A stretch of 19,259 nt of DNA. It comes from PCC-10605 sp964409355. Lineage in GTDB: Bacteria; Cyanobacteriota; Cyanobacteriia; Cyanobacteriales; Cyanobacteriaceae. Each line of letters starts with the position of its first letter. Within the stretch, counting starts at the first letter, position 1. The notes beneath the pieces were generated by a model that saw nothing but the letters and a program-made list of their open reading frames with translations, searched no databases and had not been told where the DNA came from. This document shows, piece after piece, positions 1 through 7,676 of the stretch. The stretch is taken from contig CAYPDC010000074.1 of NCBI GenBank assembly GCA_964409355.1, positions 1 to 19,259 of the forward strand, read 5' to 3'. The position numbers and the translations under genes are program-made.

Positions 1-257
1 ACTTATTTTTTCTTATGCACATTTAGTGATTTTTGTCAATGCGTAACTCCTAGAATTGATAAAAAACTTATGTTTATTGATTTTATTGTTTTTCAGCACC
101 TTGATTGATTAATCAATCTTAAAAAAACCCCCCTGAAACCTGCAACCCGAAACCGACCTAAATCAACAATTCTTATATCGAACTGAGGTTCATTGATCCC
201 CGTCATGTACTTGCGGTTTAGTAAACTAAAAGATAAACTAGCTCAATTTCAACACTT

Positions 258-500
258 ATGACCACCGTGAAAGTTACCTTTCTCCCAGATAATGTTACTG
301 TGGAGGCTCAAACTGGCGAACCATTACTCGATGTCGCAAAGCGTGGAGGAGTTTTTATTCCTACGGGATGTTTAATGGGATCTTGTCATGCTTGTGAGGT
401 AGAGTTAGATGATCAAATTCCGATCTGTGCTTGTATTAGCTCAATTCCTAGTGACAAGGAAGAAATAACCATTAATCTTTATTCTGATCCTGTTTGGTAA
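258..500 (+). CDS. small [2Fe-2S] ferredoxin-like protein
   Basis: An 80-residue protein of the plant-type [2Fe-2S] ferredoxin fold, probably a soluble electron carrier. The cluster ligands are visible as C38, C43 and C46 (C-x4-C-x2-C) with a fourth at C57; C59 is an extra cysteine. It is shorter than photosynthetic PetF (about 97 aa) and has a shortened C-terminal part, like the short 2Fe-2S proteins common in cyanobacteria, so I do not call it petF. The ATG at 258 has no clear Shine-Dalgarno site, but the reading begins with the expected beta-strand (VKVTFLPDNVTVE). It lies 97 bp upstream of rplS, which has its own promoter. The electron-transfer partner cannot be told from sequence. Confidence 0.88.
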   Translation: MTTVKVTFLPDNVTVEAQTGEPLLDVAKRGGVFIPTGCLMGSCHACEVELDDQIPICACISSIPSDKEEITINLYSDPVW

Positions 501-535
501 GATTGTCTGTCATTAATTCGCGATCGAATCTCCTA

Positions 536-564
536 TTGACAAAGAGACAAAAAAAAGTTATGAT
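536..564 (+). promoter_or_regulatory. sigma-70 type promoter of rplS
   Basis: A perfect -35 hexamer TTGACA (536-541) and the -10 hexamer TATGAT (559-564) are separated by exactly 17 bp. Transcription should begin near 571, giving a leader of about 27 nt before the rplS ATG at 598. Confidence 0.8.
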
Positions 565-597
565 GAAAAATTGTGAGTTTTAAACCAATCAATCTCC

Positions 598-1008
598 ATG
601 TCTATTAATGCCAATGCGATAATCCAGTCCATTGAGGCGGAATATTTAAAAAACAAAGACAGTCTTCCCACCATTCACGTCGGCGACACTATTAAAGTTG
701 GTGTACGCATCCAAGAAGGTGGGAAAGAAAGAATACAACCTTTTGAAGGTACAGTGATTGGAATGCGTCACGGCGGTATTAACAAAACCATCACCGTTAG
801 ACGTATTTTTCAGGGCGTAGGAGTAGAAAGAGTATTCTTGATCCACTCCCCCATCGTGGCTAATATCGAAATTCTGCGCAGAGGTAAAGTACGCCGTGCG
901 AAACTTTATTATCTTAGAGACAGAGTTGGTAAAGCAACCCGTATTAAACAACGTTTCGATCGCCCCATCGACACTGTTAAAACCGCTAAAAGCAAAAAGA
1001 AAAAATAG
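598..1008 (+). CDS. rplS: 50S ribosomal protein L19
   Basis: Ribosomal protein L19 of the large subunit, located at the 30S-50S interface. The 136-aa product shows the family core: HVGDTIKVGVRIQEGGKERI, then FEGTVIGMRHGGINKTITVRR and the basic RAKLYYLRDRVGKATRIKQ stretch. The C-terminus has a lysine-rich tail that makes it slightly longer than the usual 115-120 aa, as is common in cyanobacteria. It starts with ATG at 598 behind a strong promoter (536-564). In many bacteria rplS follows trmD; here, as in Synechocystis, it sits next to tRNA-Trp and secE. The minus-strand open frame inside it is a shadow. Confidence 0.97.
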   Translation: MSINANAIIQSIEAEYLKNKDSLPTIHVGDTIKVGVRIQEGGKERIQPFEGTVIGMRHGGINKTITVRRIFQGVGVERVFLIHSPIVANIEILRRGKVRRAKLYYLRDRVGKATRIKQRFDRPIDTVKTAKSKKKK

Positions 1009-1096
1009 TCTTCTGTTTCTCTCGCAAACCTTAACTGCTTAACCGTAGTGTCCTACCAACTACTATAGTTGTTAACCCAAAAAGTGTGATTTTACC

Positions 1097-1125
1097 TTGA
1101 CAAAAGTTAACAAAATTGTTATAGT
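1097..1125 (+). promoter_or_regulatory. sigma-70 type promoter of tRNA-Trp (possibly also secE-nusG)
   Basis: TTGACA (1097-1102) and TATAGT (1120-1125) are separated by 17 bp. The predicted start near 1132 is only a few bases from the tRNA 5' end at 1136. Read-through could also supply secE-nusG, as no separate strong promoter is obvious between 1208 and 1271. Confidence 0.8.
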
Positions 1126-1135
1126 AATTCAATAT

Positions 1136-1207
1136 ACGTCCTTAGTTCAGTGGTAGAACGTCGGTCTCCAAAACCGAATGTCAGGGGTTCAAATCCTCTA
1201 GGACGTG
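1136..1207 (+). tRNA. trnW: tRNA-Trp (anticodon CCA)
   Basis: A complete 72-nt cloverleaf can be drawn. The acceptor stem is ACGTCCT (1136-1142) with AGGACGT (1200-1206) and discriminator G at 1207. The D arm is GTTC/GAAC, and the anticodon stem is TCGGT/ACCGA around the loop CTCCAAA with anticodon CCA at 1168-1170. The T arm is AGGGG/CCTCT with one G-T pair and a TTCAAAT loop. No CCA is encoded at the 3' end. Placement just upstream of secE is common in bacteria. Confidence 0.95.
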
Positions 1208-1271
1208 TTGGCTAGAGCTATAAAGATGGTTAAGTAATTATATAATGAGTATTTGTTAGTGGTGTCTTAAA

Positions 1272-1556
1272 ATGAGTCGCTACAAGCAAAAGTTAGTTAA
1301 TGAGGGAATAATTGTGACTAATAAAGATACCGTGAAAGCAAAAGATACTAATTCGAGTAGTAATAATCAGGGGAAAGAAATCATCTCTAGTAGTTTTGTC
1401 GATGAAACAAAACAAGAACTGGCAAAGGTAGTGTGGCCCTCCCGTCAGCAGTTGCTTAGTGAGTCCGTAGCCGTTATTTTGATGGTTACAGTCATCTCAA
1501 CCCTAATTTATTTGATTGATAAATTATTTGGCTGGTTGGCTGGGAAGGTGTTTTGA
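1272..1556 (+). CDS. secE: preprotein translocase subunit SecE
   Basis: SecE is the single-span essential subunit that clamps SecY in the translocon of the plasma or thylakoid membrane. The signature KQELAKVVWPSRQQ (about residues 47-60) is the amphipathic helix before the membrane span at about 66-90. The N-terminal 40 residues are polar and poorly conserved. The ATG at 1272 (94 aa) has no Shine-Dalgarno site; an in-frame GTG at 1314 has GAGGGA just upstream and would give 80 aa, closer to usual cyanobacterial length, so that start is a real alternative. The stop codon overlaps the nusG start (TGATG), implying translational coupling. Confidence 0.93.
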   Translation: MSRYKQKLVNEGIIVTNKDTVKAKDTNSSSNNQGKEIISSSFVDETKQELAKVVWPSRQQLLSESVAVILMVTVISTLIYLIDKLFGWLAGKVF

Positions 1557-2200
1557 TGACTTATTCCTCTGATGATCAAACTCAAGCCTTTGGTAATCAA
1601 GAGAGTCAAACCCAAGGGATTCCCACAAGAGCCGTGGGAAAAACCCGTTGGTATGTGGTTCAGGTTGCCGCTGGTTGCGAAAAAAAGGTCAAAACCGATC
1701 TTGAACAAAGAACCCATAGTTTTGATCTGGGCGATCGTATCCTACAGATTAGAATACCTCAATCACCGACAGTAAAGGTGAAAAAAGACGGTAGCCGTGT
1801 TCACGGTGCAGAAAAAGTCTTACCCGGATATGTGTTGGTGGAGATGATTCTCGATGATGATGCGTGGCAAATGGTGAAAAATACCGCCAATGTCATTAAC
1901 TTTGTCGGTGCAGAACAACGCCGTGCCGTCGGGAGAGGCAGAGGTCATGTTAAACCCTTACCCCTATCTCCTTCCGAAGTAGCCCGTATCTTTAAAGAAT
2001 CCGAGGAAGCCGAACCCGTCTTAAAAATTGATATGCAAGTGGGAGATAAAATCCTCGTGCTATTAGGACCATTTAAAGACTTTGCAGGGGAGGTTATTGA
2101 GGTTAGTACCGAGAAAAACAAGCTCAAGGCACTATTATCTATTTTCGGACGTGATACCCCCGTAGAATTGGAATTTAACCAAGTAGAAAAACAAGGATAA
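1556..2200 (+). CDS. nusG: transcription termination/antitermination factor NusG
   Basis: NusG binds RNA polymerase and controls pausing, and couples transcription to translation or Rho. The NGN domain begins with RWYVVQVAAGCEKKV and contains the motif PGYVLVEMILDDDAWQMV. The C-terminal KOW domain begins near QVGDKILVLLGPFKDFAGEV and ends with the expected FGRDTPVELEFNQVEK. I chose the ATG at 1556 (214 aa), which overlaps the secE stop by one base; a TTG at 1553 would add one residue. About 30 polar residues precede the NGN domain. It sits in the conserved secE-nusG-rplK-rplA order. Confidence 0.97.
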   Translation: MTYSSDDQTQAFGNQESQTQGIPTRAVGKTRWYVVQVAAGCEKKVKTDLEQRTHSFDLGDRILQIRIPQSPTVKVKKDGSRVHGAEKVLPGYVLVEMILDDDAWQMVKNTANVINFVGAEQRRAVGRGRGHVKPLPLSPSEVARIFKESEEAEPVLKIDMQVGDKILVLLGPFKDFAGEVIEVSTEKNKLKALLSIFGRDTPVELEFNQVEKQG

Positions 2201-2219
2201 ATAAAAGGAAACTTGAATA

Positions 2220-2645
2220 ATGGCGAAGAAAGTCGTTGCAATGATTAAATTGGCTTTACCCGCAGGTAAAGCTAACCCCGCACCTCCCGTAGGTCCTGCG
2301 TTGGGTCAACATGGTGTGAACATCATGGCATTCTGTAAAGAGTATAATGCGAAAACCTCTAATCAACCCGGAATGATTATTCCAGTGGAAATCTCTGTAT
2401 TTGAGGATCGTAGTTTTACCTTTATTCTCAAAACCCCCCCGGCTTCGGTTTTAATCAAAAAAGCCGCAGGTGTTGAAAAAGGCTCAAAAGAACCTAATCG
2501 GAATAAAGTAGCTCAACTAACTAAAGCTCAGTTACAAGAAATTGCTCAAACCAAAATGCAGGATTTGAATGCAAATGATATAGAAGCGGCAATGAAGATT
2601 ATCGCTGGAACTGCTCGTAACATGGGCGTTGTCGTTGTTGATTAG
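2220..2645 (+). CDS. rplK: 50S ribosomal protein L11
   Basis: L11 forms the base of the GTPase-associated stalk on 23S rRNA. The 141-aa length is standard. Family motifs are clear: AMIKLALPAGKANPAPPVGP followed by LGQHGVNIMAFCKEYN in the N-terminal domain, and the C-terminal RNA-binding domain ending in IAGTARNMGVVV. An AAAAGGAA Shine-Dalgarno-like site lies upstream of the ATG at 2220. Only 19 bp separate it from nusG, so co-transcription is likely. Confidence 0.98.
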   Translation: MAKKVVAMIKLALPAGKANPAPPVGPALGQHGVNIMAFCKEYNAKTSNQPGMIIPVEISVFEDRSFTFILKTPPASVLIKKAAGVEKGSKEPNRNKVAQLTKAQLQEIAQTKMQDLNANDIEAAMKIIAGTARNMGVVVVD

Positions 2646-2778
2646 TCTGTGAAATAACTTTCCATGGAAGTTTGTGAATTGAAAGTAGATTAAATACTTT
2701 TTAACTACTAAAAGATTTTCGCAATCTGGGGAGAGGTTTTTACTTCGTTAGTTTACCCAAGGAGATACATTACACCCA

Positions 2779-3483
2779 ATGAAAAAATTAAGTCGAAGAT
2801 ATAAAGAAGCCTTAGCCAAAGTCGAGGCTAAAGCCTACGCACCTTTAGAGGCGTTACAACTGTTAAAAGAAACCGCTACTGCGAAATTTGATGAAACCGC
2901 AGAAGTGCATATCCGTTTAGGTATTGATCCTAAATACACCGATCAACAGTTAAGAACTACCGTTAGTTTACCCAAAGGTACAGGACAAAGCGTAAGAGTA
3001 GCAGTCATTACCAGAGGGGAAAAAGTAAAAGAAGCTAGTGACGGCGGTGCAGATTTAGTCGGGGATGAAGACTTGATCGATGAAATTCAAAAAGGGATGA
3101 TGGACTTTGATGTCTTAATCGCAACCCCTGACATGATGCCCAAAATCGCTAAATTAGGTCGTGTTTTAGGTCCTAAAGGCTTAATGCCTTCTCCGAAAGG
3201 TGGTACTGTCACCACCGATTTAGCAGGTGCGATCAGTGAATTTAAAGCAGGTAAATTAGAGTTCAGAGCCGATCGCACCGGTATTGTTCACGTCATGTTC
3301 GGTAAAGCCTCTTTCTCTGCGGAAGATTTATTAGAAAACCTCAAAGCTATTCAAGAAACCGTCGATCGTCAGCGTCCTTCTGGGGCTAAAGGTCGTTACT
3401 GGCGTACTATGTACGTTTCTTCTTCCATGGGACCTTCCATCGAAGTGGATATTACCAGTTTGAGAGACATGAAAACTGCTTAG
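2779..3483 (+). CDS. rplA: 50S ribosomal protein L1
   Basis: L1 builds the mobile stalk at the ribosomal E site and in many bacteria represses its own mRNA. The 234-aa product has normal length. The conserved signature spans the stretch IATPDMMPKIAKLGRVLGPK and the following GLMPSPKGGTV (about residues 113-142). An AAGGAGA site (2759-2765) precedes the ATG at 2779. A 133-bp spacer separates it from rplK; it may hold a leader or a separate promoter, but I could not identify a defined L1-binding structure. The usual next genes, rplJ and rplL, do not follow. Confidence 0.98.
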   Translation: MKKLSRRYKEALAKVEAKAYAPLEALQLLKETATAKFDETAEVHIRLGIDPKYTDQQLRTTVSLPKGTGQSVRVAVITRGEKVKEASDGGADLVGDEDLIDEIQKGMMDFDVLIATPDMMPKIAKLGRVLGPKGLMPSPKGGTVTTDLAGAISEFKAGKLEFRADRTGIVHVMFGKASFSAEDLLENLKAIQETVDRQRPSGAKGRYWRTMYVSSSMGPSIEVDITSLRDMKTA

Positions 3484-3493
3484 TGAGTTGGGG

Positions 3494-3513
3494 TTCGGAG
3501 TTCGGAGTTCGGA
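3494..3513 (+). repeat. heptanucleotide tandem repeat (TTCGGAG)
   Basis: Nearly three copies of the heptamer TTCGGAG (3494-3500, 3501-3507, then TTCGGA). Short heptanucleotide repeats of this kind are typical of cyanobacterial intergenic DNA. The same 9-mer core occurs inverted (AACTCCGAA) twice around 6900-6925. Confidence 0.75.
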
Positions 3514-3613
3514 TTTTTGGAGTAAGGAGTATAGATATTACTGAAAAAATAAATATCTGTTTTTAACAATAAGGTGGTTTCCAAGAAAGAATCTACCCAT
3601 TTTCTTGATAATT

Positions 3614-3632
3614 CCCCCTTTGTTTAAGGGGG
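3614..3632 (+). repeat. G/C-rich hairpin, dispersed cyanobacterial intergenic repeat
   Basis: CCCCCTT and AAGGGGG form a perfect 7-bp stem with a 5-nt loop. The stem is followed by GTTAGGGGTG rather than a T run, so it is not a classical terminator. It resembles the widespread cyanobacterial repeat of the CCCCC...GGGGGTTAGGGGG type. The rest of the 293-bp rplA-lysS gap shows no open reading frame. Confidence 0.55.
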
Positions 3633-3729
3633 GTTAGGGGTGATCATGCTGGTATATTTATTGTTAGAAATCACCTAAGATAAATAATATCAAAACTGTT
3701 CCGTGTTCCCCACCTTCACCAAACTAGCT

Positions 3730-3735
3730 TATAAT
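3730..3735 (+). promoter_or_regulatory. candidate -10 box for the lysyl-tRNA synthetase gene
   Basis: A perfect TATAAT at 3730-3735 lies 41 bp before the ATG at 3777. The -35 region (TTCCCC around 3706-3711) is a poor match, so this call is tentative. Confidence 0.4.
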
Positions 3736-3776
3736 GGAATCTTTACAGTGTAACTAAATTTAACAGCAATTAAAAT

Positions 3777-5351
3777 ATGTTTTGGGCGGATAAAATAGCG
3801 GCTTCCTCACAACAAGAAGAATTAGTTAACGATTCCAAAACTCCTTCAGGTAGAGTTCATGTTGGTTCAGTCAGAGGGGTGATTATTCATGATGTGATGT
3901 ATCGGGCATTGAAAAGAGCAGGAAAACCTGTAAAATTCACTTATGGAGTGGACGATTACGATGCTTTAGATACCGTCCCCCATTATTTGGATCGGGAAAA
4001 ATTCTCTCCCTATTTGGGTTATCCCCTTTGTAATGTGCCTTCTCCTGATGAAAGCGAGCCTGATTATGCGAAATATTTTATGGGGGAATTTCTCGAAGTC
4101 TTTGAATATTTAGGGGTGAAAGCGGAAATCTATTATTTAAGAGACTTATATCGCTCAGGGAAATTAAATCCTTACATTGACAAGTTTCTCAATCATGCCC
4201 AAGATGTGAGGGAAGTTTATCGAGATGTGAGTAAAGCCGATCGCGCCGATAATTGGTATCCTTTTCAAGTAATCTGCCCCAATTGTGGCAAAATTGCTAC
4301 TACGACTGCAACTGATTACAATGGATCGGAAGTGTTTTTTACCTGTAAAGAAGATGCTACCGATTGGGTGAAAGGATGTGGGCATCAGGGTTGGATTTCC
4401 CCTTTTGATGGGAATGGGAAATTACCATGGAAAGTGGAATGGGTGGCTAAATGGGATTTAGTTGGTGTGACGATGGAAATGGCGGGAAAAGATCACTCCC
4501 AAAAAGGTGGCTCAAGGGATGTCGCTAACGGTATTTGTCGCAAGGTTTTACACAAAAAACCCCCCTTCCATTCTCCTTATGAATTTATTTTAGTCAATGG
4601 TACGAAAATGAGTTCTTCTAAGGGTGTGGGTTCGAGTGCGAAAGATATGGCGGATTTATTGCCTCCTGAATTATTGCGCTTTTTAATGTTAAGAACTCAA
4701 CCGAAAACTGTGATTAATTTTGCTCCTAATTATGAGACAATTACCCGTTTATTTAGGGATTATGATAACCTTTTAAATGAATATGAGCAGTTGCAGAAAG
4801 ACGATGAAAATGTAGAACTCGATCGCACCTTATTACCATTATTTTATGCTCAATTAGGAGAAGAAATAAAACCCTATTATACTTTTGACATTAGTACCCT
4901 TATTTCTCTTTTACAAGTACCCCATTTAGACTTAAAAGCAGAAATCGAAAAACGTGCAGAAAGAGACTTAAACGAGTATGATTGGGAGAAAATTAACCAA
5001 CGAATTGCAGTAGCGAAAAAATGGTTAGAAGACTATGCTGACGAAGAAGAAAAACTGGTTATTTACTTTGATGAAATGCCCGAAATAGTCTCTCAATTAA
5101 CCGATGAACAAAAACAATATTTAATTCAATTAAAAGAGAATTTGACTACCGTTGAAAAATGGGAAGGAGAGGAATTGCAAACGGCATTATTTACGGTTAC
5201 TAAAAAATTAGGGATTAGTCCAAATGTGGCTTTTCCTGCGGTTTATTATGTCTTTTTAGGTAAAGAAAAAGGCCCGAAAGCTGGTTATTTATTCTCTTAT
5301 TTAGATCGGGATTTTGTCTTAAAACGCCTAGACGAAGCAGTTTTCAGTTAG
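3777..5351 (+). CDS. lysS: class I lysyl-tRNA synthetase
   Basis: This enzyme charges tRNA-Lys with lysine using ATP. It has the class I Rossmann-fold signatures: a HIGH-type motif, HVGS, at residues 28-31 in the context TPSGRVHVGSVRG, and a KMSKS-type loop KMSSSKG near residue 277. The family stretch GKDHSQKGGSRDVANGI precedes it. A zinc-ribbon-like insertion has cysteines at about 167 and 170 (CPNC), then near 189 and 202 (TCKED, GCGH). At 524 aa it matches the LysRS-I family (archaea, spirochaetes, some other bacteria) rather than the usual bacterial class II LysRS. It starts with ATG at 3777 and appears to be a single-gene transcription unit. Confidence 0.92.
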   Translation: MFWADKIAASSQQEELVNDSKTPSGRVHVGSVRGVIIHDVMYRALKRAGKPVKFTYGVDDYDALDTVPHYLDREKFSPYLGYPLCNVPSPDESEPDYAKYFMGEFLEVFEYLGVKAEIYYLRDLYRSGKLNPYIDKFLNHAQDVREVYRDVSKADRADNWYPFQVICPNCGKIATTTATDYNGSEVFFTCKEDATDWVKGCGHQGWISPFDGNGKLPWKVEWVAKWDLVGVTMEMAGKDHSQKGGSRDVANGICRKVLHKKPPFHSPYEFILVNGTKMSSSKGVGSSAKDMADLLPPELLRFLMLRTQPKTVINFAPNYETITRLFRDYDNLLNEYEQLQKDDENVELDRTLLPLFYAQLGEEIKPYYTFDISTLISLLQVPHLDLKAEIEKRAERDLNEYDWEKINQRIAVAKKWLEDYADEEEKLVIYFDEMPEIVSQLTDEQKQYLIQLKENLTTVEKWEGEELQTALFTVTKKLGISPNVAFPAVYYVFLGKEKGPKAGYLFSYLDRDFVLKRLDEAVFS

Positions 5352-5617
5352 GAATTGAAAATAAAAAAATCGAGTCTTTTGCTTCTCCAGAATGATAAAT
5401 TGGGTTGATTGAGATTAATTCAGAGCAAGATATACAAGGATTTTTTTCTATTAGTTAAAACGTTATAAACAAAAATCTCCCCATACCCTTCTCTCCCTAT
5501 CTCCCCCTCTTTTTTCTTTCTCGAAAATGAAAAAGCCCTAGTTAGGTGTAACAGTTAAATTAAAAGGATTGATTTATAACGATTACATTTTTAAATAATT
5601 AAAACTATTAGTTTATC

Positions 5618-6247
5618 ATGAAAAATCAAATTAATTTACAAAATATAGAAGCAATTATCTTCGATTTAGGGGGAGTAATCATAGAGGTTGAAATGGAAAC
5701 TCCTTATCAAAAACTATTAGAAATTAGCCCTCGAAAAGATGATAAACTATTATCTGAATTAAAACAGATAGCTTATCAATATGAAATAGGAAAACTGAGT
5801 GATTTAACCTTTTTATCTCAAATTAAAGATGCGGCTCAAGTTGACTTAGATCTAACTGTATTAGAAGAACTATGGAATCGAATGTTAAAATGTGTGCCTG
5901 AGTATATGGGGGATTTATTGGCAAAAATTCAACAAAATAAACGCACATTTATTCTGAGTAACACAAATCCTATCCATATTCGAGAAGTCAAAAAAAGATT
6001 TGCCCAAAATGTAAAAAACTATACTTTTGAATCCCTGTTTGAGAGAATATATTATTCCCATGAAATTGGTTTACATAAACCAGAACGAGCTATTTATGAT
6101 TATGTCGTCAAAACAGCAAAACTTAATCCTGCTTCGACTTTATTTATCGATGATAATTATAATAATGTGCTTGAGGGGAGTAAGTATGGTTTACAAACAA
6201 TACATCTGAATCCTCCCATGAATTTGGTTCAAATTTTTTCTCCCTAA
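5618..6247 (+). CDS. HAD-superfamily phosphatase (YihX-like subgroup)
   Basis: A cytoplasmic haloacid-dehalogenase-type hydrolase, probably a small-molecule phosphatase. All four motifs are seen in the 209-aa chain: motif I FDLGGVI with nucleophile D16 (the second Asp of DxD is replaced by Gly, as in the YihX-type group), motif II S114-N115 (FILSNTN), motif III K154 (GLHKPE) and motif IV D178-D179 (FIDDN). The region between motifs I and II is helical, as in subfamily IA caps. The ATG at 5618 has no obvious Shine-Dalgarno site. The substrate is unknown; YihX itself acts on glucose-1-phosphate, but that cannot be carried over from sequence alone. Confidence 0.85.
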   Translation: MKNQINLQNIEAIIFDLGGVIIEVEMETPYQKLLEISPRKDDKLLSELKQIAYQYEIGKLSDLTFLSQIKDAAQVDLDLTVLEELWNRMLKCVPEYMGDLLAKIQQNKRTFILSNTNPIHIREVKKRFAQNVKNYTFESLFERIYYSHEIGLHKPERAIYDYVVKTAKLNPASTLFIDDNYNNVLEGSKYGLQTIHLNPPMNLVQIFSP

Positions 6248-6290
6248 TTTGCTAACATCTACTATAAAATTCTAATTTTTCCAATCAGCA

Positions 6291-6779
6291 ATGATGAATA
6301 TATCGGGTTTGTTTCAATTTTTAATCGGTTTTTTTCTGGGCATTATTCTTTTTACCGCAGGAATCGCAGGAGGGGCGTATTTTTTCTTAACTCAAGTCTC
6401 TGGCAATCCCCCTAAACCGACTTTCTCCGAAGAAACTTCAGCAGAAAAATTTACACCAGAGTCTTCTCAGCCGACAGTGACAACGACTACAAAACCTGAA
6501 GAGGAAAAAGAAACCCCTGAAACTGTCACCGAAGAAACTGTTACAGAGGAAACAGAAGATTTACCCGAAGGGGCATATCGTGCTAGAGTCATATGGTCAT
6601 CAGGTTTAAGTGTGCGATCGCAACCTGATCCCAATTCCGAAAGAGTGGGGGGTGTGGGTTATAATTGGGAAATCATCATTCTCAGTAGTAGTAGTGATGG
6701 GGATTGGCAAAAAATTCGCATTCCTAGCAGTGGGGAGGAAGGTTGGGTAAAAGCAGGAAATGTGGAAAAAGTTGATTAA
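6291..6779 (+). CDS. membrane-anchored SH3b-domain protein
   Basis: A 162-aa protein with three parts: one N-terminal membrane span (about residues 8-34, with small residues as in a signal anchor), an acidic Thr/Glu/Pro-rich linker (about 36-92, including a TVTEETVTEET repeat), and a C-terminal bacterial SH3 domain (about 95-160) with the hallmark LSVRSQPDPNSERVG and a closing GWVKAGNVEKV. Bacterial SH3 domains often bind cell-wall peptides, so the domain is probably displayed in the periplasm. No catalytic domain is present. It starts with tandem ATGs (6291 or 6294), 43 bp after the HAD gene. Its specific role is unknown. Confidence 0.82.
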   Translation: MMNISGLFQFLIGFFLGIILFTAGIAGGAYFFLTQVSGNPPKPTFSEETSAEKFTPESSQPTVTTTTKPEEEKETPETVTEETVTEETEDLPEGAYRARVIWSSGLSVRSQPDPNSERVGGVGYNWEIIILSSSSDGDWQKIRIPSSGEEGWVKAGNVEKVD

Positions 6780-6861
6780 TCTAATTTACTGACGTTACGC
6801 ACAATAAACCCTAAAATACTAATTTTTCCTTCATTACTCGTCACTTCCTACTCCCCACTCC

Positions 6862-6889
6862 GTAGGGGTTGAATATATTTAACCCCTAC
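6862..6889 (+). repeat. perfect hairpin repeat in intergenic region
   Basis: GTAGGGGTT (6862-6870) and AACCCCTAC (6881-6889) form a perfect 9-bp stem with a 10-nt AT-rich loop. Many copies of such GTAGGGGTT...AACCCCTAC hairpins are known in cyanobacteria. It is flanked by ACTCC-rich degenerate repeats (6840-6930). It could end transcription of the SH3 gene, though no T run follows. Confidence 0.6.
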
Positions 6890-6935
6890 TAACTCTTAAC
6901 TCCGAATCCCCAACTTCTAACTCCGAATTCAAATC

Positions 6936-7589
6936 ATGCTGATTCCTCTCAAACAAGATGCTATCAATGATTTAATACCTGCGATCGCAACTGGAAAACA
7001 ATATGCTTATTATTGGGCAAATTTTGCCACATTATTGAAAAATCTGTTTATTTCTTTGATTGGAGTCCTTTTTTTCTGGTTATTGGGATCATTTTTTGGC
7101 AAAGCCGGGGATAATATATCTCTCATTTTTCGTATTGTTATGGGATTATATTGGTTATGGAGTCCAATATATTGGGCAAGTGTGAGAAATAATCGTTTTC
7201 GTCGTTACCGTTATTGTGGCTTTTGGCGTGGTAAGGTTTTAGATGTTTATTTAACGGAAGAAATTATTAAAGAAGAATCTGCGATCGACAAATTAGGTAG
7301 GGCGATTATTGTGGAAAATCGCCGTCGCTTGTTCAACATGGATATTGGCGATAAAAGTGGTTTTCGAGCGACTATTACCACCCCAGTCAAAAGAATTTAT
7401 AAATCAATTAATCGTGGACAAGCAGTAGAAGGCTTATTATTAACTAATGATCCTGATTTTATGAATATTGCTCAAATTACCGATGTTTATATTCCTCGTA
7501 ATAAACTTTGGTTGGGTGAATACCCTTATTTAAGAAGGGATGTTTTTTTGGATATTCGCAAAGAATTGGCGGCAATTTACGGCAAGTAG
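6936..7589 (+). CDS. conserved cyanobacterial membrane protein, function unknown
   Basis: The 217-aa product has two predicted membrane spans (about residues 34-54 and 62-82) followed by a basic cytoplasmic-type stretch (RNNRFRRYRY) and a soluble C-terminal half with no catalytic motif that I recognise. Proteins of this shape occur across cyanobacteria and are sometimes labelled phosphate ABC transporter permease, but I see no permease signature and do not adopt that name. The ATG at 6936 follows a repeat-rich spacer and lacks a Shine-Dalgarno site. It precedes the SNF2 helicase gene by about 90 bp on the same strand; no functional link is evident. Confidence 0.72.
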   Translation: MLIPLKQDAINDLIPAIATGKQYAYYWANFATLLKNLFISLIGVLFFWLLGSFFGKAGDNISLIFRIVMGLYWLWSPIYWASVRNNRFRRYRYCGFWRGKVLDVYLTEEIIKEESAIDKLGRAIIVENRRRLFNMDIGDKSGFRATITTPVKRIYKSINRGQAVEGLLLTNDPDFMNIAQITDVYIPRNKLWLGEYPYLRRDVFLDIRKELAAIYGK

Positions 7590-7676
7590 TGTAAGTGATT
7601 AGATAAAATTTAGGATCGTTCTACGATTCTAACATTTAAAATAAAATTGAAACCATCAAAGCAAGACTGGCTTGAT

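Noticed and set aside
103..118. Palindrome GATTGATTAATCAATC as a terminator
   Set aside because: The A run that follows on the plus strand is not a T run, and no gene ends here within the window; bases 1-257 show no supported gene or other clear feature.
646..951. Minus-strand open frame inside rplS, and similar antisense frames inside nusG, rplA, lysS, the helicase and mscS
   Set aside because: Each lies wholly or mostly within a strongly supported gene on the other strand or in another frame, with no recognisable domain.
2646..2778. L1-binding autoregulatory leader before rplA
   Set aside because: The spacer is long enough, and contains a short inverted repeat around CCATGG, but I could not build a structure resembling a known L1 site.
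3490..3660. Missed rplJ in the rplA-lysS gap
   Set aside because: No open frame of adequate length exists there and the bases are mostly repeats.
7647..7676. TTG start that would extend the SNF2 helicase by ten residues
   Set aside because: The family N-terminus usually begins near the ILHGTW-like motif, which follows the ATG at 7677 directly.
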